In this document: in pieces, positions 45,986 through 55,866 of the stretch | Layout: each line of letters begins with the position of its first letter | Numbering within the stretch: the stretch's first letter is position 1 | Assembly (NCBI RefSeq): GCF_009827635.1 | Contig: NZ_WTYW01000001.1 | Location: forward strand, 1,010,001-1,074,000 | Length of the DNA: 64,000 nucleotides | Reading direction: 5' to 3' | Source: Parapontixanthobacter aurantiacus | GTDB taxonomy: Bacteria > Pseudomonadota > Alphaproteobacteria > Sphingomonadales > Sphingomonadaceae | The notes under the pieces: generated by a model | What the model was told of the DNA's origin: nothing | Seen by the model: only the letters and a program-made list of their open reading frames with translations | Databases searched by the model: none | Translations under genes and position numbers: made by a program

Positions 45986-47113
45986 CTACTCGACATCCTC
46001 GACTTCGACCGTTTCGCCGGTCACCCGCTGCGCGAGCGCCGCCGAGATGAACGGGTCCAAGGCACCGTCCAGCACATCGTCCGGCGAACTCGACGTCGTC
46101 CCGGTGCGCAGATCCTTCACCATTTGATAGGGCTGCAGGACATAAGAGCGGATCTGGTGTCCCCAGCCGATCTCCGTCTTTTCGGCATATTCGCCGGAAG
46201 CCGCCGCTTCGCGCTCCGCCATCTCCCGTTCGAAGAGCCGCGCCTTCAGCATGTTCATCGCAGTCGCGCGGTTCTTGTGCTGGCTGCGATCGTTCTGGCT
46301 CGCGACGACGATGCCGGTCGGCTGGTGGGTGATGCGAACGGCTGAATCGGTCGTGTTCACGTGCTGACCGCCCGCACCGCTGGCGCGGTAGGTGTCGATC
46401 TTGAGATCGCTTTCGTTGATTTCGATGTCGATGTCGTCGTCGATTACCGGATAGACCCAGACCGAACTGAAGGAGGTGTGGCGACGTGCCGAACTGTCGT
46501 AAGGGCTGATCCGGACGAGGCGATGAACGCCGCTTTCGGTCTTCGCATAGCCGTAGGCGTTCTCGCCCTTCACCAGCAAGGTCGCGCTCTTGATGCCGGC
46601 CTGATCGCCTGCCTGATATTCGACCGTCTCGACCTTGAAACCGCGCTTCTCGGCCCAGCGCGCATACATGCGGAAGAGCATTTCCGCCCAGTCCTGGCTT
46701 TCCGTGCCGCCAGCCCCGGCGTGGATCTCGACATAGGTATCGTTGGCGTCCGCCTCGCCCGCGAGCAATGCCTGCACCTTGTCGGCGTCGGCGCGCTCGG
46801 CCAGTTTCTCGAGGCTTGCGAGACCCTCGTCGACGATCTCCTCGTCGCCCTCGGCTTCGCCCATCTCGATGAATTCGACCGCGTCGTTCATCTCGTTCGA
46901 AATCTGCCGAACGGTGTTGACGGCGCTTTCCAGCCGCTTCTGCTCGCGCATGATGGTCTGCGCCTGCTTCGGATCGTCCCACAGCGTTGGGTCTTCGACG
47001 CGCGCATTGAGCTCGTCGAGTTCGCGCAGCGCCCGGTCCCAGTCGAGCGATTGCCGCACGAGCGAGAGTGCCGCTTCGATCCGGTCGATATGAGCTTGCC
47101 CTTCGGCACGCAT
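45986..47113 (-). CDS. prfB: Peptide chain release factor 2
   Basis: Recognises UGA/UAA stop codons and triggers peptide release. The full 375 residues are in one frame from MRAEGQAHI, with an AGGA site at 47123-47126; there is no CTTTGA slippery site near codon 25, so the autoregulatory +1 frameshift known from E. coli is absent. The GGQ motif is in GAGGQHVNTTDSAVRITH. The stop-codon recognition tripeptide reads SPY (in RISPYDSSARRH) instead of the SPF of E. coli RF2. Confidence 0.96.
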   Translation of the reverse strand: MRAEGQAHIDRIEAALSLVRQSLDWDRALRELDELNARVEDPTLWDDPKQAQTIMREQKRLESAVNTVRQISNEMNDAVEFIEMGEAEGDEEIVDEGLASLEKLAERADADKVQALLAGEADANDTYVEIHAGAGGTESQDWAEMLFRMYARWAEKRGFKVETVEYQAGDQAGIKSATLLVKGENAYGYAKTESGVHRLVRISPYDSSARRHTSFSSVWVYPVIDDDIDIEINESDLKIDTYRASGAGGQHVNTTDSAVRITHQPTGIVVASQNDRSQHKNRATAMNMLKARLFEREMAEREAAASGEYAEKTEIGWGHQIRSYVLQPYQMVKDLRTGTTSSSPDDVLDGALDPFISAALAQRVTGETVEVEDVE

Positions 47114-47214
47114 ACGAAAAATCCTCATCTGCGCGCGGCGTGTCGCTGCCGCACGGCTTTGCATGGCTTGTCCGGCAGCGATTACCTCGCCTCGCGCGAT
47201 TGTAAAGCGGCGTG

Positions 47215-49740
47215 CTAGTAGATGCCGCCCTGCTCTTCCACGAAGTCGACGGGTTCCTCCGCCGCGACGCTTTGTCGCGAACGCGTCGCGCCGATCCGCG
47301 CACGGCGTATGAGGTCGAGAACCTCCTCGCGCTTCGCGGCAATGGCATCCTGCCGCGTTGCGATGGGCGGTTCGGTATCGGCCTTGAAGGCCTCCCAGAT
47401 GACCGCAGGCTTCGGCTCGTCGGTCGGCCATCCCTCGAAGACCCGCTTGCCGGAGAGGCGGTTCACGCGAACCATCCGGATGCCTTCGGGTGCGACGAAG
47501 GGCGAACCGCTCCACTTCTCACGCGTATCGGAGATGAATTGCTTCACGATCGGCGCGGCCAGCGTTCCGCCCTGGGCATAGCCGCCCATGTTGCGCGGCT
47601 GATCGAAGCCGAGATAGACCCCGGCGACGACGTCGGGCGAACCACCGACGAACCAGACATTGGTCGGACCGTTGGTCGTGCCGGTCTTGCCGAACAGCGG
47701 CATGTCGAGATCGCGCAGGACGGTCGCCGTACCGCGTTCGACGACGCCTTCGAGCATGTGAACAGTCTGGAACGCCGTGCCCGGATCGAGGACCTGTCGC
47801 CCGCCCGCGGCGAAGCGGGGCATCGGATTGCCGTCCCACTCGGCCATGTTGCAATTGTTGCACGCGCGGCGGTCGGCTCGCCAGATCACCTTGCCGGTGC
47901 GATCCTGGACGAAATCGATCGTCGTCGCGGGCATCTGCCGCCCCTGATTGGCAAGCGCGGAATAGGCCGAGACCATTTTCTCGACCGTCGTTTCGCCCGC
48001 GCCGAGCGCAAAGGCGGGATAGGGTTCGTAATCGCCGATACCCACGCGGTCGATCGTCTTGACGACGTTTTCCATCCCGGCTTCCATCGCTATGTGGATG
48101 GTCATCAGGTTGCGTGACTGTTCGAGACCCCAGCGCATCGTGTGGACCCCGCCGCCGCGGCCGCTGAAGTTGCGGAAGCATTTCTCGCCCAGTCCGGCGC
48201 CCTGATAATAGCAATAGGTCTGGTCGGGGACTTCGCTCGCAGGAGTGAACCCGTTCTCGAGGCCCGTCGCATAGACAAAGGGCTTGATCGTCGAACCCGG
48301 CTGACGATCCGCTTGCGTCGCGCGATTGAAATCGCCGAGGCGGCTGTCGAACCCGCCCTGCATGGCAAGGATGCGCCCGGTAAATGGTTGCTCAGCGACG
48401 AAGCCGCCACTGATCTCCGGAACGGTGCGCACGCGATAGCCGCTTCCCGACGGCGAAGCGGCGATGACGTCGCCCGTCTTCAGATTGTCGGGCAGCCCGC
48501 TTAGCGGCGAAGTGTCGCCGTTTGCGAAGGCAATCGTCGCTCGCGAACCACTGCGCTCGGTGACGACGCCGACGCGCCAGTCCTCGTAATTGATGCCGAG
48601 GTTGGAACTCGCCAACTGACCCGAAAGGTTGCCCTCGTCGACGTTGAGCGTTGCGATCGGCCCGGTCCAGCCGCGATTGCCGTGATAACGCAGCAATCCT
48701 GCGCGAAGCGCATCGCGCGCCGCATTCTGCAACTCTGTGTCGAGCGACGTGCGTATCCACAATCCGCCGGCATAGACGCTGTTGTCGCCGTCTTCCGCGT
48801 TCTCGCCGAACCGGTCGATGAGTTCGCGGCGCACCGACTCGAAGAAATAGCCGGCGTCTGCGCTGCGCGCCCCCGGCTGCTGCCGCTGCAGGCCGAGCGG
48901 CTGCGCCTGGGCAGCGCGCGCCTCCGCTTCGGTGATGAAGTCGTTCTCAGCCATTTGCCCGAGGACGAAGTTGCGCCGTTCCATCGCGAGTTCGGCATTG
49001 GCCGCCCGGCCATAGCGTTCGGGCGCCTTGGGCAGGATTGCCAGAAACGCCATTTCATGCAGGTCGAGCTGATCGACGTCCTTGTCGAAATAGGCACGGG
49101 CAGCGGCCTGAACGCCGAAACTGCGGCGACCGAGCGGAATTTCGTTGAGATAGAGTTCGAGGATCTGCTGCTTGGTCAGGACGTCCTCGATCTCGCGCGC
49201 GAGCACCATTTCCTTCAGTTTTCGCGTGACCGAATATTCGTTGGAGAGAAGGACGTTCTTGGCGACCTGCTGCGTGATGGTCGAGCCGCCGACCGCGCGT
49301 TCGCCCGAACCGAACTTGGTGGCATAGTCGATGACCGCATTGATCGTACCGGGCAGGTCGACCCCGCCATGGCTGAAGAAGGTCTTGTCTTCGGCCGACA
49401 GATAAGCCTCGATCAAAGGCTCCGGGAAATCGTCATATTGCAGCTGGACGCGCCGCTCTCGCTCGAAGCTGTGAACGATCTCGCCGTCCACGCCGCGCAC
49501 GACGCTGGGCAGCGCGGGCTGGTAGTTCACGAGCATTCGGGCATCGGGCAGATTGCGCGCGACGAGGATCCAGATGATCGTCAGCGCGAGAATGCCAGCG
49601 AGGACGAGATAGACGAACCACCGCAACAGGCGGTGTTCGCTCCACACTTCGCGCAGCTTGAGGAAGAAGCCGCCGGTCTCTCGCCGCAGCCGTTCGGAAT
49701 AAGTCATCGATGTATCGTTACCGTCCATTGCGTTTCGCAT
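47215..49740 (-). CDS. mrcA: Penicillin-binding protein 1A, bifunctional transglycosylase/transpeptidase
   Basis: Class A PBP that polymerises and cross-links peptidoglycan from the periplasmic face. It has 841 residues with one N-terminal membrane anchor (about 39-60). The GT51 domain shows EDKTFFSHGGVDLPGT, GGSTITQQVAKN and LYLNEIPLGRRSFGVQAAA. The transpeptidase domain has the nucleophile Ser in PGSTIKPF, the SxN-type SRN and KTGTTNGPTN. The CNNCN pair of cysteines before it is a family variation. Starts at 49728 or 49707 are equally plausible; none has a clear ribosome-binding site. A 101-bp gap precedes prfB. Confidence 0.95.
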   Translation of the reverse strand: MRNAMDGNDTSMTYSERLRRETGGFFLKLREVWSEHRLLRWFVYLVLAGILALTIIWILVARNLPDARMLVNYQPALPSVVRGVDGEIVHSFERERRVQLQYDDFPEPLIEAYLSAEDKTFFSHGGVDLPGTINAVIDYATKFGSGERAVGGSTITQQVAKNVLLSNEYSVTRKLKEMVLAREIEDVLTKQQILELYLNEIPLGRRSFGVQAAARAYFDKDVDQLDLHEMAFLAILPKAPERYGRAANAELAMERRNFVLGQMAENDFITEAEARAAQAQPLGLQRQQPGARSADAGYFFESVRRELIDRFGENAEDGDNSVYAGGLWIRTSLDTELQNAARDALRAGLLRYHGNRGWTGPIATLNVDEGNLSGQLASSNLGINYEDWRVGVVTERSGSRATIAFANGDTSPLSGLPDNLKTGDVIAASPSGSGYRVRTVPEISGGFVAEQPFTGRILAMQGGFDSRLGDFNRATQADRQPGSTIKPFVYATGLENGFTPASEVPDQTYCYYQGAGLGEKCFRNFSGRGGGVHTMRWGLEQSRNLMTIHIAMEAGMENVVKTIDRVGIGDYEPYPAFALGAGETTVEKMVSAYSALANQGRQMPATTIDFVQDRTGKVIWRADRRACNNCNMAEWDGNPMPRFAAGGRQVLDPGTAFQTVHMLEGVVERGTATVLRDLDMPLFGKTGTTNGPTNVWFVGGSPDVVAGVYLGFDQPRNMGGYAQGGTLAAPIVKQFISDTREKWSGSPFVAPEGIRMVRVNRLSGKRVFEGWPTDEPKPAVIWEAFKADTEPPIATRQDAIAAKREEVLDLIRRARIGATRSRQSVAAEEPVDFVEEQGGIY

Positions 49741-49854
49741 GTTCGAGCGCGAAGTTACGCCAATACCCCAAGAAGGATGAACCGCATATTAGGGAAGGCT
49801 TGTCGGTTCGCCAAGTCCGGGGTCGAAAGGCGCTTTACTCGCGACGCGGCAGAC

Positions 49855-50805
49855 TTACAGAACGCTGCCAATGGAAGGCCTCGCAGATGGCGCTTCGTTC
49901 GCGGGGCGGGGTGCAGGCTGCGGGTCCTGTACCGGGGGTACCGCATCGAAATAGTTCAAAATCGCCCGCGCCATAATTTCTGCGAAACGCTCGCGTCCCT
50001 CGGCACTGTCCAGAACCTGCGCCTCTGCAGCGTTGCTGATGAAGCCCGCCTCGAACAGAACGGAGGGGATGTCGGGCGCCTTCAGCACCACGAACGGTGC
50101 CGAGCGCCTGGCTGGCTCGCGAAAGGCGATCCGGCCCGTCCCAGCTTCCTCTATCGCCTGAGCGAAGGCGCCGGCCTCCTCGACAGCGCGACGCTGCGAC
50201 AGTTCGACGAGGATCGTCGCCACCGTCTCGTTGCCGCGTTCCAGCTGCACGCCATTGATGATGTCCGCGCTGTTTTCACGCGCGGCATAGCGGGCGGCGG
50301 CCTGGCTCGACGCGTCGGCGGAAAGGGTGTAGATGCTGGCTCCGGCGGCTTCGGTAATTTCCCCGGCGGAATCGGCATGGATCGAAAGGAACAGGTCGGC
50401 GTCGAGGCGGCGAGCGATCTCGGCGCGTTCCTCCAGCACGAGGAACCGGTCGTCCTCCCGCGTCAGGGCGACCCGTACCCGCCCGTCGGCCAGTAATTCG
50501 TCGCGCAACCGCTTTGCGAGCGACAGGACGATGTCCTTTTCCTGACGGTTCCCGGCGATCGCTCCGGTATCGTGGCCGCCGTGTCCTGCGTCGATCACGA
50601 CGAGCGGACGCGAGGCATCGCCGCCGCCCGCAATGCTCGGCAGATCGACTTCACCCGGCGCAGGCAATTGCAGCTTCAGGACATAGTCCGGGCGCGACCC
50701 GATCCTCGGTGCATCGAGAAGAGGCGTCTGATACAGTCCCAGACAGACGAACAGCACGGCGAGGAAAGCGCCTGCGATCGGCAGATAGGAAGCGCGCGAG
50801 AGCAT
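49855..50805 (-). CDS. N-acetylmuramoyl-L-alanine amidase (Amidase_3)
   Basis: Zinc amidase that cuts the stem peptide from the glycan during cell separation. It has 316 residues from MLSRASYLPIAG, with one N-terminal hydrophobic helix (about 7-27) that serves as signal or anchor. Zn ligands lie in VVIDAGHGGHDTGAIAG (His), VLEERAEIARR (Glu) and LFLSIHADS (His), and the catalytic Glu in PSVLFEAGFISN. No AMIN domain precedes the catalytic part. It lies just upstream of PBP1a in the same direction, forming a cell-wall pair. Confidence 0.93.
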   Translation of the reverse strand: MLSRASYLPIAGAFLAVLFVCLGLYQTPLLDAPRIGSRPDYVLKLQLPAPGEVDLPSIAGGGDASRPLVVIDAGHGGHDTGAIAGNRQEKDIVLSLAKRLRDELLADGRVRVALTREDDRFLVLEERAEIARRLDADLFLSIHADSAGEITEAAGASIYTLSADASSQAAARYAARENSADIINGVQLERGNETVATILVELSQRRAVEEAGAFAQAIEEAGTGRIAFREPARRSAPFVVLKAPDIPSVLFEAGFISNAAEAQVLDSAEGRERFAEIMARAILNYFDAVPPVQDPQPAPRPANEAPSARPSIGSVL

Positions 50806-51285
50806 GGCGATGCCGACGGTTAAGGTTATCGCTGCATTTTCGCAATATAGTTGCTGAATGAAATGCACGATGCTAGCGCATGTAAACCGGTATTCGAGGG
50901 ATAGGGACGACCGGCAGCGACAGGCGAACCGCTGATGCGAAACGCCGCAATCGCTGGATCGAGCCTATCCACCAGTGCCCCGCCGGCCTCCTTTCATCGA
51001 AAGGCACGGTCAGGCGCGGCCAAGACGACAGGTTGATGCAGACCATGATAGCCACGCTACCGCTCACGACCGCGCTGCCCGGTGCAGCAGGTCCGTGCGA
51101 TGGCGGCTTGGCGCGAGGATCGCGCGGCTTCAGTTCTGCAGACACGACATTCCGGTGCGCGACGCCTTGCGCAGCGTACCGGTATCTGACCCCTCGGCCC
51201 GCAGGTTCGGCGCCGGGTTCATCACACAGAACGCGCAAATTGACGTCCGGCCCTGCCCGGCGTTCGCGCGTATGGAGAATAATTC
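50806..51285. other. 480-bp gene-free divergent region; probable rne leader
   Basis: I find no convincing gene here. The region lies between the divergent amidase and rne starts and must hold both promoters. RNase E genes commonly carry long leaders used for autoregulation, and this one would fit. A small hairpin CCTTT-CATCG-AAAGG lies at 50990-51004. The last bases carry GGAG at 51274-51277, 8 bases before the rne ATG. Any regulatory structure is inferred, not shown. Confidence 0.4.
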
Positions 51286-54051
51286 ATGTCAACGCGCATG
51301 CTTATCGATGCGCGCCATTCGGAAGAAACCCGAGTGGCGGTACTCAAGGGAAATCGCATTGAAGAATTCGATTTCGAATCAGCTGAACACAAGCAGATAA
51401 AGGGCAATATCTACCTCGCGAAAGTCACGCGGGTAGAACCGAGCCTCCAGGCCGCCTTCGTCGATTTCGGCGGCAATCGTCACGGTTTCCTGGCCTTCAG
51501 CGAAATCCACCCCGACTATTACCAGATCCCGCAGGCCGATCGGCAGGCCCTGCTCGACGAAGACGCGGAAGCGGCCGCCGAAGAAGCGAGGCTTCGTGCA
51601 GAGGAAGAGGAAAGCGGCAACGGATCGTCCGACGATTTCGATGCGGACGAGGAATCCTCGGGCGCTCTGGTCGAGGAAATAGCCGAGGACGGCGTCGAGG
51701 AAATTGACACTTCGGAAAAGAGCAAGGTCGCCACGATCGAGGAAGGTCACGTCGAGAACGGCGATGACGACGATAGCGACGATGACGAAGACGACGATGC
51801 CGAGGAAAACGGCGGAAACGGCGGCTCTGGTCGCGGACGTTCGCGGCGCTCGCGCTCGCGCCGCGGACCGAAGCGGTCGCAGGAGAATTCCGACAATGGC
51901 GACAATGGCGGCGGAACCCGCTCCAAGGCCGTCGACGAGGTGCGCCAGCGTCGTCAGGCGCTGCGTCGCCGCTACAAGATTCAGGACGTCATCCAGCGCC
52001 GCCAGGTCCTGCTGGTACAGGTCGTCAAGGAAGAGCGCGGCAACAAGGGCGCCGCACTCACCACCTATCTCAGCCTTGCCGGACGCTACACCGTCCTGAT
52101 GCCCAACTCCAATCACGGCGGAGGCATCAGCCGGAAGATTTCTTCCTCCAGCGACCGCAAGCGGTTGAAGGAAATCGTGTCCGACCTGTCGCTGCCCCGC
52201 ACCATGGGGCTGATCGTGCGGACCGCCGGTCTGTCGCGCACCAAGACGGAAATCAAGCGCGACTTCGACTATCTCGCGCGGCTGTGGGATGAGATTCGCG
52301 AGAAGACGCTCGGCTCGACCGCGCCCTCGCTCATCCATTCGGACAGCGACCTCATCAAGCGTGCGATCCGCGACATCTACAATCGCGACATCGAGGAAGT
52401 GATCGTCGAGGGCGAGCAAGGCTACAAGTCGGCCAAGTCGTTCATGAAGCTGCTGATGCCGAGCCACGCCCGGCGGGTGAAGGCCTATTCCGATCCCGTT
52501 CCGCTGTTCCAGCGCTATGGGGCGGAGGACCAGCTGAAGGCGATGTACGATCCCGTTGTGCAGCTGAAATCGGGCGGCTATCTGGTCATCAATCCGACCG
52601 AAGCGCTGGTTTCGATCGACATCAACTCCGGCCGCTCCACGAAGGAGCACGGTATCGAGCAGACCGCGCTGTCGACCAATCTCGAAGCGGCCAAGGAAAT
52701 CGCCCGCCAATTGAGGCTGCGCGACATGGCCGGCCTTGTCGTGATCGACTTCATCGACATGGAACGGCACGGCAATATCCGCAAGGTCGAGCGGTGCATG
52801 AAGGATTCGCTGAAGAACGACCGTGCACGCATCCAGGTCGGTCGCATCTCCAGCTTCGGCCTTATGGAAATGAGCCGGCAGCGGCTGCGGACCGGCGTGC
52901 TCGAAGCAACGACGCGCGATTGTCCGCATTGCGACGGCACGGGCCTCGTCCGCACGGCCTCTTCCGCCGGATTGAGTGCGCTGCGTCTCATCGAGGAGGA
53001 AGCCGCCAAGGGCAAGGGTTCGATCATCCAGCTTTCGGCGAGCACCGAGGCGGCGATCTATCTCCTGAACGCGAAACGCGCTGATCTTCAGGAAATCGAA
53101 CATCGCTACAATGTCAGCGTCGAGGTTCACCCCGAAGGCGAGGACGAAGGTGCCAAGATGAGCGTGTCGAGTTCCGGCGCGCGCCCCACCAATGCGCCGA
53201 AATTCGAACCGATCGCGGAGGATGACGACGAGGATTCCGACGAATACGATCAGGACGAAGACGACAACGACAACGACGAAACCTCTTCGGACGATCACGA
53301 CGGTCAGCAGCGCAAGCGCAAGCGCCGTCGGCGCGGCGGACGTGGCCGCAACAAGCGGCGCGAGAATGGCGAGGACGACCGCGAGGAAACGTCCGCCCCC
53401 TCCGCCAGCGATCAGAACAACGGAAGCGAAAGCGACGCCAATGGCGACGGCGGGGACAAGCCGCGCAAGCGTCGTCGCAGGGGTGGCCGCGGTCGGCGCA
53501 AGAACACCGATACCTCGCAGGACAACGGTGCTCAGGATAATGGCGAGAATAGCAACGCCGACTCCGGCAACGCGTCCGATCAGAAGATCGACGGCGAAGC
53601 GCTCGAGCAGGTCTCCGAGCAGATGCAGGACGACATCGCCGTCGTGACCGGTCCTGACGGTGCTTCGGAAACTGCCGAGCGCATGGACGATACCGGCGAG
53701 GCGAAGGCCGAAGTCGAGGAAAAGCCGAAGCGTCGCAAGCGCCGCACCAAGGCCGAGATCGAAGCCGACAAGGCAGCGAAGGCGAAAGCGGCCGAAGAAA
53801 AGGCCGCTGCAAAGGCAGCCAAGAGCGAGAAGGCTCCGGCGGAGAAGAAGCCGCGCCAGTCCCGCAAGAAGGCTGAACCCAAACCGGCCGAGCAAACCTC
53901 GCGAGAGGGTGGCTCTAACGACAACGCGCCTTCCGATGGCGATGCCAAGGCGAGCGATAACGGAGCGGGCAATGCTTCGAAGGACAGCGCCGGAACGATC
54001 GAGACCGCCAAGCCGCGGCGTGGCTGGTGGCAGCGGACCTTCGGCGAATAG
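51286..54051 (+). CDS. rne: Ribonuclease E
   Basis: Endoribonuclease that starts mRNA decay and scaffolds the degradosome, 921 residues. The N-terminal S1 domain is split by a long acidic, then Arg/Gly-rich insertion (about 90-215, including DDDDSDDDEDDD and RGRSRRSRSRRG), an alphaproteobacterial feature. The catalytic Mg-binding pair is Asp445 in SIDINSGRSTKE and Asp488 in VVIDFIDM, spaced 43 residues as in E. coli (303/346). The zinc-link is DCPHC at 545-549. Residues from about 640 form the disordered scaffold with blocks of KRKRRRRGGRGRNKRR type and a C-terminal WWQRTFGE. A GGAG site supports the start. Confidence 0.97.
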   Translation: MSTRMLIDARHSEETRVAVLKGNRIEEFDFESAEHKQIKGNIYLAKVTRVEPSLQAAFVDFGGNRHGFLAFSEIHPDYYQIPQADRQALLDEDAEAAAEEARLRAEEEESGNGSSDDFDADEESSGALVEEIAEDGVEEIDTSEKSKVATIEEGHVENGDDDDSDDDEDDDAEENGGNGGSGRGRSRRSRSRRGPKRSQENSDNGDNGGGTRSKAVDEVRQRRQALRRRYKIQDVIQRRQVLLVQVVKEERGNKGAALTTYLSLAGRYTVLMPNSNHGGGISRKISSSSDRKRLKEIVSDLSLPRTMGLIVRTAGLSRTKTEIKRDFDYLARLWDEIREKTLGSTAPSLIHSDSDLIKRAIRDIYNRDIEEVIVEGEQGYKSAKSFMKLLMPSHARRVKAYSDPVPLFQRYGAEDQLKAMYDPVVQLKSGGYLVINPTEALVSIDINSGRSTKEHGIEQTALSTNLEAAKEIARQLRLRDMAGLVVIDFIDMERHGNIRKVERCMKDSLKNDRARIQVGRISSFGLMEMSRQRLRTGVLEATTRDCPHCDGTGLVRTASSAGLSALRLIEEEAAKGKGSIIQLSASTEAAIYLLNAKRADLQEIEHRYNVSVEVHPEGEDEGAKMSVSSSGARPTNAPKFEPIAEDDDEDSDEYDQDEDDNDNDETSSDDHDGQQRKRKRRRRGGRGRNKRRENGEDDREETSAPSASDQNNGSESDANGDGGDKPRKRRRRGGRGRRKNTDTSQDNGAQDNGENSNADSGNASDQKIDGEALEQVSEQMQDDIAVVTGPDGASETAERMDDTGEAKAEVEEKPKRRKRRTKAEIEADKAAKAKAAEEKAAAKAAKSEKAPAEKKPRQSRKKAEPKPAEQTSREGGSNDNAPSDGDAKASDNGAGNASKDSAGTIETAKPRRGWWQRTFGE

Positions 54052-54138
54052 GCGATTAGGCGATAGCGGGGCGGAGTTGGGTAGCTGAAAGGCTCCCCGC
54101 CCGCCCCGATCATCGATCGTTCCGGTTCTGATTGTAAT

Positions 54139-54873
54139 TCAGTCGGGGATCCTGTCGCCGCGCCAGTCGAAATGCCCGCCGCTATCTTTCGGTTCGAGGC
54201 CTTCGATAACGTCGAACAGATGCGCCGCTGATCGCTGCGGCGTGAAGAGTTGTTTGTCTGGCACATTGCCCTGAAACGGCTCGGACAGCTTCGTATCGAC
54301 CGTTCCGGGATGCAAGGCGACCGCGAGCGCCTGTTTGTGCGTGCGCGCAAGCTCGATGGCAAAATTGCGGATCAGCATGTTGAGCGCAGCCTTCGACGCG
54401 CGGTAGCTGTGCCACCCGCCGAGCCGGTTGTCGCCGATCGACCCGACCCGTGCCGACAGGGCGGCGAAGACGGAACGCCGGTCGCGCGGCAATTGCGGAA
54501 GCAGATGTTTCGCGACAAGTGCGGGTCCTATCGTATTGACCCGGAATACCTTTTCCATCAAGTCCGGATCGATTTTGCGAAAACTTCTCTCGGGTCCGAT
54601 TCCGTCGGCAAGGGTAAGAACGCCGGTGGCCACGACAATCAGCGACAATGGTGTCTCGGAAACGCTATCAGCAAAATCCGCGATGCTCTCTTCGTTTTCG
54701 TAGTCGAAGCGGAACGGCCGCAGCCCCTCCCCCGAAGGTCCCTCGCCGGAGCGGGAGCCTACGTGAACCGTCTCGAAGCCGCGACGCAGCGCCTCCTCGG
54801 CAAGTGCTCTGCCAATGCCGCCGCTTGCTCCGAATATCGCCGCGCTTCGCCGATCCTGTCCTACATCGCCCAT
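54139..54873 (-). CDS. SDR family short-chain dehydrogenase
   Basis: NAD(P)-dependent oxidoreductase of the classical SDR type, 244 residues. The cofactor motif is FGASGGIGRALAEEALRRG; catalytic residues lie in ALSARVGSIG (Ser) and YRASKAALNM (Tyr-x3-Lys). VNTIGPALVAKHLLPQL and HPGTVDTKLSEPF are also typical; the sequence is close in style to C-factor/CsgA-like SDRs. Substrate unknown. It is convergent with rne, 88 bp away. Confidence 0.87.
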   Translation of the reverse strand: MGDVGQDRRSAAIFGASGGIGRALAEEALRRGFETVHVGSRSGEGPSGEGLRPFRFDYENEESIADFADSVSETPLSLIVVATGVLTLADGIGPERSFRKIDPDLMEKVFRVNTIGPALVAKHLLPQLPRDRRSVFAALSARVGSIGDNRLGGWHSYRASKAALNMLIRNFAIELARTHKQALAVALHPGTVDTKLSEPFQGNVPDKQLFTPQRSAAHLFDVIEGLEPKDSGGHFDWRGDRIPD

Positions 54874-55082
54874 ATTCCTTAGAGTTGTCCGATGTCCGCC
54901 CGGTTCCCCAGCGCGCTCGAAAATGCATGTTTTCGACCGTTATCGGGGGGAGTTTTCTCTGACAGGACAGTGTTCCATGTGTTCCATCGCGTTGGATTTG
55001 GCGCTCCGCGCAAAGTGGCAACTTCGTCTTGAGTCGCGGCGCGAAATGCTTAGATAGACGGCAAGGCAGACAGGATCGAACC

Positions 55083-55865
55083 ATGGCGACTTTCACCCTC
55101 CCCGCGAATTCGAAGATCAACGCAAAGGGCAAGAAGCACCGCTCCGAAGGGGCGACGCGAACCAAGACGTTCAAAATCTATCGCTACGATCCCGATAGCG
55201 GCCAGAACCCGCGCTACGACACGTTCGAGGTCGATCTCGATCAGTGCGGCCCAATGGTTCTCGATGCACTGTTCAAGATCAAGAACGAGATCGATCCGAC
55301 GCTGACCTTTCGCCGGTCCTGCCGCGAAGGTATCTGCGGTTCGTGCTCGATGAACCTCAATGGCAAGAACGGCCTCGCCTGCACGACGGCAATCGAGGAT
55401 TTGAAGGGCGAGATTCGGATTACGCCGCTGCCGCATATGGAAGTCATCAAGGACCTCGTTCCCGACTTCACCCATTTCTATGCGCAATACGCGTCGATCC
55501 GGCCCTGGTTGCAAACCGTATCGCCGACCCCTTCGGGCAAGGAACGGCTCCAGTCCCCCGAACAGCGCGAACAGCTTGACGGCCTTTACGAGTGCATCCT
55601 GTGCGCCTGCTGTTCGACGGCCTGCCCATCCTACTGGTGGAATTCGGACAAATTTCTTGGTCCTGCGATCCTTCTCCAGGCCTATCGCTGGCTCGCCGAC
55701 AGCCGTGACGAGATGACGGGCGAGCGGCTCGAGGATCTGGAGGACCCGTTCCGCCTCTATCGTTGTCACACGATCATGAACTGCGCGAATGTCTGCCCCA
55801 AGGGCCTGTCGCCGGCGAAAGCGATTGCCGAGATCAAGAAAATGCAGGTCGAAAAGCATATCTGA
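55083..55865 (+). CDS. sdhB: Succinate dehydrogenase iron-sulfur subunit
   Basis: Electron-transfer subunit of complex II, 260 residues from MATFTLPAN. The three clusters are complete: 2Fe-2S in [18 protein letters not shown], 4Fe-4S in [16 protein letters not shown] and 3Fe-4S in [17 protein letters not shown]. An upstream in-frame ATG would add 18 basic residues with no support. No sdhC, sdhD or sdhA lies beside it in this window, since the 209 bp upstream are non-coding. A thioesterase gene and zapE follow, the usual downstream order in sphingomonads. Confidence 0.97.
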   Translation: MATFTLPANSKINAKGKKHRSEGATRTKTFKIYRYDPDSGQNPRYDTFEVDLDQCGPMVLDALFKIKNEIDPTLTFRRSCREGICGSCSMNLNGKNGLACTTAIEDLKGEIRITPLPHMEVIKDLVPDFTHFYAQYASIRPWLQTVSPTPSGKERLQSPEQREQLDGLYECILCACCSTACPSYWWNSDKFLGPAILLQAYRWLADSRDEMTGERLEDLEDPFRLYRCHTIMNCANVCPKGLSPAKAIAEIKKMQVEKHI

Positions 55866-55866
55866 C

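Noticed and set aside
47030-47113. Programmed frameshift near the start of prfB
   Set aside because: The first 40 codons are open in one frame and contain no CTTTGA-type slippery stop.
51379-53895. Very long open frame opposite rne (838 codons, minus strand)
   Set aside because: It mirrors rne codon bias in its antisense frame; the product is low-complexity and has no start signal. The rne frame has clear catalytic motifs.
54067-54108. Inverted repeat CGGGGCGG / CCGCCCCG after rne as a terminator
   Set aside because: The arms are perfect over 8 bp but the loop is about 26 bases and no T-run follows, so not listed as a terminator.
54971-54988. Tandem TGTTCCAT repeat before sdhB, resembling an SOS box
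   Set aside because: The two GTTC cores are 5 bases apart, not 7, and sdhB is not an SOS gene.
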